NCBI RefSeq assembly: GCF_000003195.3
Contig: NC_012878.2
Location: forward strand, 43,259,209-43,323,208
Direction of reading: 5' to 3'
From: Sorghum bicolor
Taxonomy: Eukaryota > Streptophyta > Magnoliopsida > Poales > Poaceae
DNA: 64,000 nt
The position numbers were made by a program, and so were the translations under genes. A model generated the notes under the pieces. The model saw nothing but the letters and a program-made list of their open reading frames with translations, had not been told where the DNA came from and did no database searches. Shown one piece after another: positions 20,650-33,176 of this stretch (position 1 is its first letter; every line of letters starts with the position of its first letter).

Positions 20650-23600
20650 TGTAACACCCCAGTGTTATGGTTGCATCAAACATGTGCATAGCATGAGCAT
20701 CATCTTTCCTTCAAAGCATCCATGATCATCATTTATCTTGAGACATGTCATCCTTTGCAAAAATGTGTTTTAAATTGCTTAAACAGGCTTCCTATGCTTA
20801 TGTTTGAGTGAACAATGCTTGTGTTTGTGCTTAATGCCTTGGTAAATAGCTTATCTATGCTTAACTTAATCTTGGGAACAATGTTCATGTTGATCACTTC
20901 TCCAAAATAATCACTTAAGTCCTACTTATGCAAATAGGCCCTAGAAACCCCTTTTGCTTAGGCTTTTAAAAAGTGTTTCATAAAATGTTTGCATGTCAAA
21001 ACTTCCTACAGAAAAGTTGTAGAAAATTTTATAAGGAACAAAAGTTGTTTTATGGCCATCTCATGAAAATGACCACAAATAGCTCAAAAGTGGCCCACAA
21101 GGCAGATTTGGGGCTGTTTTCCACACTTAGAAAATTTTCTAAGTCCCGGGTGGTTTGCAGTTTCCGCGATCGATTTTGGAAACTCCATATCTTTCAATCC
21201 AGGCCGATCTAGTCTTTACTCTAGTTGACAAAGTTGTAGATCTCGCCTAGTACTCCAAGTTTGTCAACTACACCATCTCCTAATTCGCTCTGGTTTGGGA
21301 GATAATCACCGGTGAAGTCGCTCTGTCAGTCGGTCGATGCGCTGTCTGAATCAAGCTGACCTCGCCGACGTGGCCGACCGGCGGCAGCGCTCCGTCGCCA
21401 TTTGGCGCCCGTACGCCGTTCCTGGCCCCACCTGTCAGCCCTCGTCGCGTGCATGACCACCACGGCGACGCCCCGAGCGAGTGGACGCGTCCACTTCGCT
21501 CTGCCTCGCCCTCTCTCGCCTGAACCTCGCCCGCAGCGGGCTCTCCGCCGCGAGCTCACTCCGGCGAGCTCGTGTGCGCTCCTCTCTGCGTCTCCGTCCG
21601 CCAAACTCCACCCAAAGCTCCGCCGTGAGCCGCTCTCCAAGCTCCACCCTCTAACTCGCCGAGAAACCCACCGGTGAGCCGACATTTCCTTCTTCCCCCA
21701 AATCGGTCCGCCGTGACCCTCTTCTCCGGCGAACTCAATGCCGAGTGTTGTGAGGCTTCTCATCGTCTTTGGTTAGGTCCTAGAGGTAGCTTGGGTCATT
21801 AGCGAGCTTTTGCGCCACCTGGTGGACGCTCTACCGGGTTCTCCGTCGCCGGACACGGTGTGCAGCGCCACCGTGCTTCCGCCGGAGTTGGGTGCTCTCA
21901 TGGCCAGCGCTTTCCACGGGGATCCAGGCCAAGCCGCGTACCTAGGAAGCTTCGCCCTAGTCTGCTGGTGCTGTAGAAGGCCTTAGGTCACGCTCTACCG
22001 GCCTGAGGGCTCCGGCGTAACGCCGAGCACCTCCGCCGAGCCGCCATTGCCGACGGTGAGTCCCTTCCGGTGGCTCCGCCGTGGCAAAAGTGGGGTCAAT
22101 CGAGTCGTTAGGGTTTGGGGATCACGTTGATGCCCTGGGTTTGGCCGGAGACCTCGCCGTCGCGGAGAAATCGCCGGCGAAGATCGCCTCGGCCGCGAGG
22201 AAGAAGAGCCTGACGGGTGGGACCCACTGTCAGCGACTCTCTCTTTCCCTCCTTTTCTTTTATTCAAAATCCTGATTTTTGGCTTTCTTGCAAAAATCAT
22301 ATCTCCTGTTTCTGAGATCCAAAAATTGTGAAACAAATTTTGTGTTGTTTCTTGAGATGGCTAGTATTTAATAAAAATATAAAATGAATCATGTTTTCTG
22401 AGAAATTATTTATTAAGGATTTAATCTTGTTATTTATGGATAAATGCATATCCCTGGTTTTACTGATTAGTTTGCTCTGAAAATTTTATGGTGGTCTTTG
22501 CATGGCATTAGAGTGCTCTGATAATTATTTCATGATTTTTGGAGCACTGCAGTTGTGATATGTAATTTGTGTTTGAAATATGGCTTGTTTCTTTAATTAA
22601 ATCACATAAAATAATTGGTGCTTATGCTGGTGCTCTATTTTGGTGGTAAACTTGTTTATGGTATTCCTAAGATATAAATAATCTGAAATCTGTTGTTTGA
22701 CACTATATAAGTCATGTTTATGAATTTATGAAATAAATGCCTTGATACATGTTAAATGCATATCTTTAATTTGGCATGTGCATTGGTCCTGAAATTTTTA
22801 TGGTGGTGATCTGATGTTATACTTGTACCTCTGTAATTTTTGTAGATTTTTCTGAGCACTTTAACTAATATCTTGTAAATATGCCTTATCTAAAATTAAT
22901 TAATAAATGCCTTGTTAAGTAATTGTTTTGGGGTTTTCAACTAATGGTCTGGTGACCTTGTAATATGTTTGTGCTCATGAGTCATGTGGTTGGCATGGTT
23001 TGTGTTTTGATCATGTCATTAAATAATTAACTATAGGGTTAAATGCTGTTCTGGACAGCAAGTGAGTAATTTAACTTTGCTTAATGATAACTTGACTTTC
23101 TGTGAAACTTGTATAAAACAAAGTTGTTCTAAACTTGTTGAACTAACTGAGGTTTAAATTTGAGGTCATTTGGCCAAGTAGTTTAAAAGTTATAGCTGTT
23201 CCAAGTTGGGTTCCAGAAATAGGGGTTCTCTGTTTTTCTGGGACAGAACCTGGAACTTTGTTAAAATGACTAGTTTAATGTTTGAATCTTGCTGTCATGT
23301 TTAAAGATGAGTTGTAGACAATTTCCTAAGCTTTCCATAATGTCCTTACTCATGTTTGTTGGACCTGCCTATCTATAATTATGATTTATTTACTGAGCAT
23401 ACTTGTTTTGTGTCGTTGGCTGCTTTGGTGCCATAATAGGTTTGGGTTATGTTAACTTGTTTATTCATGTGAGTTAGTATAACTCTTGCTCCGTAAATGA
23501 GTGTCCAGTGAGTTGCTTGTGTTATTAAGCATTCATCTGTGGCATGTGCACCTTCTCATTCATCGAGCATGCAATAGGTGCACCGGACGTGGCAGTTTCC

Positions 23601-25220
23601 TTCGAGCTCCAAGCGAACCCCGAAGGCCAGGAAGGCAGCCAGGAGGTGGAGGTCCAGCAAGCCGGACTCGAGGAGCCCGAAGAAGAAGTTGAGTGCCCGA
23701 ATCACGAGCCGGCATCGTTCGTGAAAGGCAAGCCCCGGAGCATTTTAAGCCTCCTCTATTTTCGAAAGTTTACTTAATACGTTATATCTATTGATGCATT
23801 ACGTATAGGAGTTGTGATGAAACTGTTGCTGCATTCTACTCTATCCTTGTCCAGATAACTTACCCTCCCTGGTTGTAGAGTTAGGTTCGAGTAGCAGCTT
23901 AGCTATGCTTTAATCGGTAGAAGTCGGGTGATATTCTGTCATCCGCGCGATATAGGGTTGTGTCGAGTCGCGATGGTCTATATGTGCTATCGTGGATGGA
24001 ACCTGATCAAATTGACTTAAGCCGGGCGGAGTTTTGCAAGTGTGTAGTAACTCCGTCTGTGGCAGCTAAGGACCGATCGTTGCACGTCCTCTTGTCATGT
24101 TGAACGCATGCCTGACACTTAGTTGGCCGGATAACTCGTTCCGACCGCGAAGCCGAGTAGTATGACTCAGGCCGGAAGACCGGCAAGTATAAAGTGCGCA
24201 CTACCGGAGGAAGTGCGGTGTGCGGGGGACCATTGGCGTAAGTCCAAAGGCAGGTGAGTTAAAATTCCTGACCTCCCTGGCAGAGTGGTAGCCCTGGGAG
24301 TGCGGCGCTGATCGGAGCCGCGATTTCTGAGTCGTACCAAAGGTGACCCTTTGGCTCTCCGGCAGGGGATGCTTGGGTGAGTGCTAGGAATAAACCTCCA
24401 GCTGGATAGGAATTCGATTCGAATCGCCGTCTCTCCCAGTTAGTGAGAACTTGACAGAGCAGCGGCAAACGTAGCATTCACTAATAAACTTGGTTCATGA
24501 TAATGATGATAGCAAGAAGAACCTATGATGAAATTGATATGGTTATTATTGTTTGGAATAATCAAGTGATGTATTGTAGTATAGGTGCTAATCTAGTGGT
24601 AGGCTGATGATAAATAAATCTGATGCTCTTAAAATAACTTAGTGGTAAGTTAAGCTTTTGGCAAAGAGGTGAGTCAACCAGCTCCACTTAAAACTCAGCC
24701 TTGCATGATCCTTGATGTCTTTTATGTTACTAGACGGGTAAGTCTAGCTGAGTACATCCTCGTACTCAGGGTTTATTCCCACCTGTTGCAGATGATATCT
24801 TCTATGACGGTTTCTGCAAGACCTGTCTCCATCCCGCTGGGGATGAGGACTAACCGTGGGCACGGTTCTCTAATCTTCTCGTCTATGATGCTTTTGGGAG
24901 GATGACCTAGACTCTGGCAGTAACGAACTTGTGAACTGAACTTTGAACAAGTGTGTGTACTTATTTTGCTTCCGCTACTTCGAACAAGTGTTGTAATAAC
25001 TTAATACTCCGATGTGGTGCCGCTCGACGGCAATGAATGACTATGTAACATTCGTTGTGTTTATGTTGAACTATTACGATCTTGGTTTGTTGCGAGTTGG
25101 TTCGAAGTCCTTCGTGATTTCGATTGACTACCGGGATTATATGGGCTCAAGTCTAGAAACTTGATTGTTTGACGATCGTTTCTGTACTTGAACTCTTATA
25201 ATTTGGTCGGTTCTGTGACA
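20650..25220 (+). repeat. 3' LTR of element B
   Basis: 4,571 bp. It matches the 5' LTR apart from scattered substitutions and a 10-bp insertion near 24538-24547. Confidence 0.93.
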
Positions 25221-25225
25221 ATTCA
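25221..25225 (+). repeat. Target site duplication of element B (right)
   Basis: ATTCA, identical to 9412-9416. Confidence 0.9.
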
Positions 25226-25482
25226 CAGCACACCGCATTGTTTTGGAAACCAGTTCCAGCCAGCTCCCACACTTTGGGCTTAACCACCTGCACTATGTAC
25301 ACAACAAAAGGTCTTAACCACCTGCACTATGTACACAACAAAAGGTTTCACGCCAACTCCCACACTTGGGGCTTAACCACCTGCACTGTTTACATGAAAA
25401 AAGGGTCCCAACCTACTTCCGCAGCCATTGCTCTTCGCATTCTTTTTCTACTTTGCCTTCTGTTTCCTTCACTTGGTTTTAT

Positions 25483-25698
25483 TTGTTGCCTCCTGCTGCC
25501 TTGACTTTGGATTTGCCTTCCCAGTCTGCAAGTTCTTTGTTGCCGCCTACTGCCTTGTCTTTGGATTTGCCTTCCCAGTCTGCAAATTCTTTGTTGCCGC
25601 CTGCTGCCCTGTCTTTGGATTTCCCTTCCCAATCTACAAATTCTTTGTTGCCGCCTGCTGCCTTGGCTTTGGATTTGACTTCCCAGTCTGCATTTTCA
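25483..25698 (-). repeat. 54-bp tandem repeats in the last exon of the Ulp1-like pseudogene
   Basis: Four units start near 25483, 25537, 25591 and 25645, each 18 codons, encoding Lys/Gln-rich repeats such as ATKNLQTGKANPK. Two units carry TAG (plus-strand CTA at 25547-25549 and 25634-25636) where sister units have CAG. Confidence 0.85.
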
Positions 25699-27759
25699 GC
25701 TTCTTTGTCATAGTTTCCTTCTCTAGTCTTTTCCTATTTGTCATAGTTCCCTTCTCTAGTATTTTCCTCTTCTTTCTTAAGCACCTGGCGACACCCCCCT
25801 GCAAGAATGCAACAAAAGTAAAACACATGTACAAATGATATCCAAAAAGATTCCGCTGCAAGAATGCAACAAAGTTAAAACACTTGTACAAATGATAGAC
25901 AAAAAGATGAATAGTTAAGGCCTTACCGGCATATTGGTAAGTGGCTCGTTAAACTCCTGGGGCAGCGACCGAGGGAACTCCTCAGGCAGGGCCACTTCGT
26001 TTAATTTGTGGTATAAAAGGTAACGCACAACTATACCTTTATAATCTGTAATCATATCATCCTTCAGCCAATCCCCCTCACCACAGAAGTGCTCCATAAA
26101 TAGTAAGGCCAATAAACTACTATCAGATATCTTATCCATGTGAGAGGACCAATTAACATGACAGTTCCTTCTATGGCAGGATAGCACCCCATTCATGTCT
26201 ACAGCAAATTCTAGTTTGTCAAAGATGGTATTGCACATGGTGTCACCTTCAGACCAGGATTCATCAGAATTTTTGCAGCTTAGAAACTCTAACTTAACGT
26301 GCTTTGAATTGTAACAAAAGACAAATATACGGCCATCACCGGTGATCACAGGGATAAATATCTATAGAGACAAATTTGTTAACCTCCATACATAGACATC
26401 CATACATGACACATGGAAGACACTTACCAGCCGAGAATTCCGCACTGACTGTTTGGACCTCATATCCTGATCCAGAGCTTGTAGAAAATCTCTTTCTAAT
26501 TCCCCACCCTCAATAGACTCCTGCACAAGTTGCATTTTTACTATGAGGCTAAATCACAGGTTAGGAGGGGGGGATAATTGTGGGTAATGACTTACCATCG
26601 ATTGTGGCAGGAAAAAGAATTTTGTTCTAGAATGGTTATCAGATCTGAAGCATATTAGGAATGCTCTCATGATGTCCAGACTTATCTTCTCATTGTTCAA
26701 GAACAGCCCGGTCAGTGCATTTTTAGAGATGCTCACCCCTCTGATACGTATCAATGTCTCTCTGTCGACAAATTCAACACATAGTAAGGAAAATCTTATT
26801 AAGGGTCTTATTGACAAGTAAATAAAACATGACATGATACTTACTCTTCAGGTAAAGTCTTGCTAGAACACAAATGACTGATGGTCTCATTGGCCATATC
26901 TTTTGTCGGCACAACACGTTCACTAAACACTGGAGATGCAAATGGTGGTCTTCCATATTTACTAAAAATGTTTTGCGAACTGATCCTGCGTTGCCATACA
27001 GACTGCCTAATCATGGGTTTGGGAATGTTTTGCACATTCCCCTGCAGTGTCTCTTCCCCTTTCCCTGTCTCCTTCTCTATCCCCTACAGTGTCTCTCTCT
27101 CGTCCTCTATCCCTGGCTACTATTTTTTCTCTTGCTCTATCATATTTCTATTTGCTGCTAACTCAATAAACCTTTGAGATAGTTCTTTGCAAGCATATGG
27201 CCATTCAACTGCAGACATCTTGATCTTACCGCACCTCCTCTTCCTTATGCTTGAAAGAATACGTGCTGCAGAAGCAGGAACTTTCACCGCATCTATAGCG
27301 GAAAGACGGGAGGAAAGAAAAGGATATGGCGGTAAAGAAGCACTGACCCTGGAGGGGTTCACTGGATACCCAATATATGGCAATGTAGAAGCACTGTCCC
27401 TGGAGGTCATCACTAGATCCCCAATATATGGCGAACCAACATCTTGGGGCGTCACTAGATCCTTAGAATTACCAGCAGAATTATTGGCATCAACACCCAG
27501 GGACGTCATTGGATCCTTAGAACTACTAGCAGATTTATTGGGATCAAGATCAGTTTGAAACTGACTCACCATATTTGTGGCAACGCTGATCACGTGGTCA
27601 TTAATGATGCGCTTTACATTACTTGCTATCTCCCATTGAGCCAGATCCACGGCTATGATGGCTGAAGATTGCATATCCCTTGGAAGCATTTCAAGACACG
27701 ACTTCAACAAATCCTTTAGCAGAGGAATGGGCATTGATGTGCCATCTTCTGCACATTCT

Positions 27760-27830
27760 TGAAAGTACTCAACTTCAGTGGAAAGTACTCAACTTCAGTG
27801 GAAAGTATTCAACTTCAATGTGCAGTGGAA
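27760..27830. repeat. 20-bp tandem repeat, three units
   Basis: GTGGAAAGTACTCAACTTCA is repeated with minor change, at the 5' edge of an exon-like segment of the Ulp1-like pseudogene. Confidence 0.8.
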
Positions 27831-29099
27831 AGTGGAAAGTACCTTTTTTAGATTCCTTTTTCCTTGCATCTTGTTTGGGCTGCTTCCTAGGCATCTTCTT
27901 AGTCCGTTTGCGCTGTTATACCCCTTTATGGATCTGAGGCTGTTCTACGCCTTTCTTGGCATAGACAGTGTCCTCCCAGGGTTTGAACTACAAACATGCA
28001 CATAAAATGTAATTCAATGCATCAACAATTTATAGCAAGATCATAGAGTAAAAACATTAACACATGGAGGATACTGAAACTTGTATGTATACTGATCGTG
28101 CACTAGACTTTGTATCTCATTTGGTCTCTGGAGATATGGTTAGAGCCAATGTTTAATGGAACTACTTTTCTGAGATAAAAAAACATTACCTTTATTTTAT
28201 TTATATCTAACTTTGATGTAAGCTCCAACACCTTCTCTGAAGTATAGAAATTTATTCGAGGAACAATAGGCTCACCATCCTCTTGATGACCCCAATCAAT
28301 AATGTCAAGCAAAAAAATCTATAAACCAAAATCACTTTTAGAGAGTGAATGTGTCCCAAGAAAAATGAAGGATAAGAGGAAAGAAGCTTACAAGTAATGT
28401 TGCTGGGTTATAAACAGATCTGCAGACAAAACTCAATGCAATATTGTCCAGTGCAAGCTTACACCAGTTAACTTTGCCTATCCATTCCAAGTCCGCAGCA
28501 TAACCAATGGAACGAACAGAGATATACTGTGCAGTGCTGGGCATCAGCAGCCCATTAAATAGAAGCAAGAAGAAGCATGTGACTTCAAGGTGCACATCAT
28601 CAAATTTCTTAGCATACTCTGTCGCAGATAAGATGTGATTGTTAGTAATATGATCTTTCGGACCTAGGTCAAACAATGCACGCAGCAGTTGAACCAGCTC
28701 CGTGCCCGCCACCTCAGGCACTGCATTGCTTCCGTGCCTTTTGGAGCACCAAGGATTACATTTATTGCCTCAGCCGTCATGTAGCGCAGGTTCTCGTGGT
28801 CCATATCAAAGAGGATATAAGATTGGTCATTGGAATTCACGACTTTGCATTTGCTGCACACCAATCGGATCAAATCTCTGCACCCTAGGGAAAACAAAGA
28901 TATATCCAACAATCCTCAAAGCCGACCTCTTTGATCATATTCACTGCATCCTCTGACAGTCTATGCCTCAGCTTCATTATTTCATTTGTTGTGAATCTCA
29001 TGTTAGCACCTCCTCTCTCTTTTGGAGGATTTCCTTCCTGTTCCTCCATTTCCTCATGTTCCTCCATTTCCTCTTGTTCCTCGATTTCCTCCTATACAT

Positions 29100-30020
29100 A
29101 AATACATTGCTACGATTACAATGCACTCAAATATTCATTAAAAATGATATGGCTTCACTGCCAATTTGACAAGGCTGCTTACTTAGTTTCATATTCTTTT
29201 CCTACTTCCTTAATCTCAATTATTCAGTATACAAATCTGAAATGCTAAATCCTAATTCATGTGGGCATGAAGCAACAGTCTTTTCTTTCGGAGCATGTAT
29301 GAGGCTAACTTTTGCAATTATAAAAAATGCATAGGTCCCAACGCAGCAGACCTGACACATTAGGGCCATACACATAATTCTCCCATACATATATGTCACC
29401 TGGCTCTGTCTAGCCCACGACAATTTGCTACAGGATATGACCTAAAAATTACCGAATATATTTACCATAAACGGATTCTTGTTTCCATATACACGGATGC
29501 TGGTCTCCTCGACACGAATTCGTGTTTCAAAAGTTTAGTTCATAGTAAAACATATTATTCTATCCTGTTTACCCTATATCAAATCCTCTCTCTTTTTGTG
29601 ACTACACTATAAGATCCATTTAAAACATGCAATGGTGTATCTATTCTTAATGCCGAATTCATTTGCAACAAACCCTAGCAACAATCAACATTATTTGAGA
29701 AAACATTTGGAGGCCCCTCAAAATCAAACATGAACGCCAAACGAGATTAAAATCATGGCAACATACCTGCTTAGCGCTGATTAGAGACACCTGCTGCTAG
29801 CTTCACCGCGGCATACCTGCTCCACTGCTGCCGGCCTCGCCAGATGACTTAGCATTCGCTTCAACTGCTAGGGGTTTTTACCCTGTTTCATCTTCTGGGC
29901 CCAGTAGCAGGACTTCTCGGGCCCCGCCCAGCAGTATACAAGGCCATCGGGCTGCCTGTGTCATGCTCGACCGTGCTGTGCCGCCCGTTGGGCATGGTAA
30001 GATTCATGGGGGCCCACCAC
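29100..30020. other. Intergenic, upstream of the Ulp1-like pseudogene
   Basis: No coding region is recognised. 29450-29760 is AT-rich; 29780-30000 is GC-rich and could be the first exon/promoter of the minus-strand pseudogene. Nothing firmer is visible. Confidence 0.4.
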
Positions 30021-30038
30021 AAGAGAGGGGAAACCTGA

Positions 30039-30217
30039 CTTTAAGACTGATTTTACCAACACAGATATTACCCTACATGCCTTTAAGGATGATTTTACCC
30101 TGCCCCCTTTTAGGCTTATCTTACCCTACCTGCCTTTAAGTCTGATTTTACCCTACCTGACTTTTAGTCTGATTTTACCCTACCTATGTTTAACGACGAT
30201 TTTACCCTACCCCCTTT
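30039..30217. repeat. Degenerate 25-30-bp tandem array (GATTTTACCCTACC)
   Basis: About seven irregular units built on GATTTTACCCTACC with TTTAAG/TTTTAG spacers. It could be subterminal sequence of an old DNA transposon; no partner end was found. 30218-30640 shows nothing else except a twofold AGCTAGTCC[G/A]TTTTGG repeat near 30415. Confidence 0.65.
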
Positions 30218-30639
30218 TGTACTAATGCGCAGACCAGCCTAACCAACCTAGCGTCAATCTGATGCGTTTTATGGTCAATGTATATGCTTCATTTAATAGT
30301 TTGAAATTATTGTGTGTATGATCAGTTTTATGTTGTAGCTTCCATTTGTGTATTCTAGTTTCAGAAAGCTATAAATATAAACATCAGTTCTGAAATCAAC
30401 AAGTTCAAAATCAGAGCTAGTCCGTTTTGGCTGGCACAGAGCTAGTCCATTTTGGTTGGTGAGGAGCTGGTCAGTTTCGGCTTCATATATAGCTACTGGA
30501 AGTTCAGTTTCAAATTGGGCCTCATTGGGCCATCGGTGGGAGAGGTAAGAGAATTGGCCCTATTTAGCTGTAGTTCATTTCCTAAAGAAAAGTAATAGTC
30601 ATTACTGCGCTTCAGTTGCACAGAGATTTAAGGGGCACC

Positions 30640-30870
30640 TTTGTCAATTAACTTTTTTTGAAACCTAAGAAATGGGACTCTGATGTATAGAATGGAAGTT
30701 TGACCCTAGAATGGACATTTGTATACTTAGGAGGGATTTTTTTGTTCATAAAGAATCAGATTAACTTTTTCTTCAAACCTAATGGGACTCTGATGCACAG
30801 AATGGAAGTTTGACCCCATATGGACGTTTGTATAGTTAGGTGGAACTCTGATGCTACAGTCGGCAGATTA
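30640..30870. repeat. Imperfect direct duplication of about 110 bp
   Basis: The segment with GGGACTCTGATG, AGAATGGAAGTTTGACCC and TGTATA.TTAGG at 30676-30735 recurs at 30783-30842. 30870-31640 holds no recognisable gene. Confidence 0.6.
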
Positions 30871-31643
30871 ACTTTGTAGACTTTGCTCTGCATGGAGAAA
30901 ATCAAGAATATGGCACATTTGACAACTAGAATAGAATTGAAATATTCCAAGTTGTTCCTACGTTCTAATTTGCCATGCCTAATCAAACACATTTCATTAA
31001 GAATCATAAGTATGCTACAACTAGTATATATCTCTACCATCAAGCTCATGAAAGCAATTTGCCATTGCTTAGCTTGTGTTACCAGTTTTTGCTGAATTCT
31101 ACAGCAAACCATAAAGTTTATTCCATTAAAACTTGGTACTTTTAAAATGCATCGCTCCATGGCATGAATTGGTCTTCGTTCACAACGTTCTACAAAAGCA
31201 TAAAGATAGAGAGTAAACTAGGGAACACCAAATAATAAAAACTAGGGAACACCGCACCATACTAATCATGAATTCATGGTGGATATATTTCCCAGACCAA
31301 TCTATACTAAATAAACTAATTAATCATAGTAACAACGTATCGGTACATACATGGTATCAGTACATCATTCGGCGACACATGTATACAACATGACGGTACA
31401 TGACTCGGAGCAACATATGTGAACATGGTGGTACATTCTCCCAACCGTCACAGCTTAACAAGGTGGTGGTACATGCTCCGGACCGATACGTAAGCACACA
31501 TGCACAAAAATATATCAAACTCTAAAGATTATAAAATAAAAAGATTTACCACAGCAAAGCCCATCGAATTAATAGCTACAAGCTTATAGTCTAGTTCTAT
31601 TTTTTAGGAGAAGCGGAAAATTAATAGTTACAAGCTTACAATC

Positions 31644-33110
31644 TTATCTATCTCCTTGTACCTGAGATCTAACTAAAGCCTTGGTAGGTCGATACCACAT
31701 TGGCATCTGTCTTGTAATTTCCGATGTTTCATAGCTGAGATGTCCCGCATCGTTATAGTGGTGCTTATCTGATCCCTTGTCCATACGGAAGAAGCTCACG
31801 TCGGCATCGAGCATGTCCACCAAATACACGCAGTTTGTACGAATATGTTTTTATGTGTGTCTGTACCGATCAACGTCCAGGTAGAAAGGATTGTTGGCTC
31901 TGACGAACAAGGAGTAACCGAACTCGAGGTTCTTCACAATTCTCCATCCCTGGGTCCTTATGTCCCGCTCGTAGAGGATGCAGCGACGTCCAATGAAATT
32001 GAACCACGGTTGTACAACTCTGTTCCACCATTGTTCCTCATGTATGGTATCTTTCTCGCCATACATACAAACTAGTTGAATATGGCCATGGATGGAATTG
32101 GTCAGGTAAATGCACATTTATCAACTGCACGGTCGATCTGAATGTCCGGTCTCCGTAAACACACCGGGTCAGAATCTACACTAGCTTTCAAGTCCTAGGA
32201 CCAGAGATCCCCATGATTATCCACATCGTGTACACAGATGTCATCGTACTTGGAAACACCGATGTCTAGCGGAACCTTCAATCGAATCCACTCCACAAGA
32301 GGATGCACTACAACAGCAATCATCTGCAACGGGAAGCACGACGAGAATAAAGCAACGACCATGCAGCTGTCAGGGTGCTCTGGTGTCCGACTCAATGCTA
32401 CCTTCCGTAGCATGACATCTGGCATCCAATCAGGTTGTTGCTGGAGTTCAGCATCCGGTTGATCAAAGCAAACACAGGGATATCGTGAACGGACAGCCAC
32501 CATGTTGATTCCAGGAATCGTTTGGAACAACGGCAACGGAATACGATGGCCAGTTATGAGATTGAGAAGTTCGAGACTACACCTTAAGTTTGTGGTGACC
32601 AACTAGTCGGCCTCGCCGCCCACCCAGGCCCTATTCTTCAACCCGTTGCAAACACCGTAGTAAGATTTGTTGATCCTGATATCATGGAGGCCGAAACCTC
32701 CAGGCTCGTCTTCATTGTCTTTGCCGACGCGTTCAGGGTGCAGGCCTGACGTGAGCAATGCCAGAGTACCCGATGGAAGGCGAGTTCGTTTATCCTATTT
32801 GGCACCTTTCACCTAGTCCTTGCAAACCTCATCGAACCAAATGACGCTGATGGCATCAACGTGGTCCAAGACAACACCACACATCTCTGCTGGTAGGTTT
32901 CACCATAGAATGGTGTCCTCCATTCTCAGTTGTTTGTCATCGGTGCCATCCTGGAATGACTCCTGGAATAATCAGTCATGTGCCGCATCCGCCACGTGAG
33001 AAACAGCAGCATCAGCGGCGGCCGCACCTTCGCCATGCAGAGGTTGGGTCACCTCCTCTGACACGCGATCATCCGCCGCGCCGGCAAGATGTGAACTGCT
33101 CGTGCCATGA
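31644..33110 (-). pseudogene. F-box/DUF295 (KIB1-4 beta-propeller) pseudogene
   Basis: On the minus strand an F-box-like segment near 32915-32800 (LPAEMCGVVLDHVDAISV) is followed by a propeller-type body (32640-32195: LELLNLITGHRIPLP; 32117-31851: GRIYLTNSIHGH-like part to ANNPFYLDV). The DUF295 ending is at 31829-31644 (CVYLVDMLDADVSFF, MPMWYRPTKAL). Such genes encode SCF ubiquitin-ligase adaptors and are hugely expanded in grasses. Breaks: TGA in the F-box, TAG at 32813-32815 and 32603-32605 (both where Trp is expected), and frame changes in the body. TTTTGCAG at about 33130 looks like an acceptor. Any upstream exon is separated by the Tat insertion at 33177. Confidence 0.65.
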
Positions 33111-33176
33111 AAGTTCAGCAAATATCTGCAAAATATCAAAAGCTTCATTTCATGAGGAAGGAAACCAGATCAGACC

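Larger units (their letters stand above)
9417..25220 (+). mobile_element. Complete Tekay-lineage chromovirus B
   Basis: A 15.8 kb Ty3/gypsy element with 4.56-4.57 kb LTRs, an initiator-Met-type primer site, an extra upstream ORF (ORF0), a single gag-pol frame, an integrase ending in a chromodomain, and a polypurine tract. Large LTRs starting TGTAACACCCC, ORF0 and the C-terminal chromodomain fit the Del/Tekay branch (rice RIRE3/RIRE8-like). LTRs differ by about 27 substitutions and a few indels on hand comparison (about 0.6%), so the insertion is young. Even so, four in-frame TAG codons interrupt the two coding regions. The exact ATTCA duplication shows insertion into the unique DNA now split as 9037-9411 and 25226 onward. 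Confidence 0.95.
25483..29090 (-). pseudogene. Ulp1-like (C48 peptidase family) multi-exon pseudogene
   Basis: Read on the minus strand, exon-like segments lie near 29067-28890, 28900-28710, 28720-28390, 28320-28205, 27985-27840, 27770-27120, 27035-26840, 26760-26590, 26349-25920 and 25800-25480. The early part (FTTNEIMKLRHRLSEDA...) and the middle (IGKVNWCKLALDNIA) resemble the grass family with an N-terminal helical domain and a C-terminal Ulp1-type peptidase. The C-terminal domain includes SDSSLLALLFMEHF, where active Ulp1 proteins carry a Cys in DCG; here it is Ser, so activity is unlikely. Frameshifts near 28930 and 28705 and several stops show decay. Donor/acceptor pairs remain visible, for example CCG|GTAAGG at about 25926. 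The last exon encodes 18-residue basic repeats. Family assignment is by eye, hence moderate confidence. 25226-25480 holds short direct repeats only (CACCTGCACTATGTACACAA). Confidence 0.6.

Noticed and set aside
30756..31160. 134-codon minus-strand frame
   Set aside because: Overlaps a recent direct duplication, has no recognisable domain and no gene context; not supported as coding.
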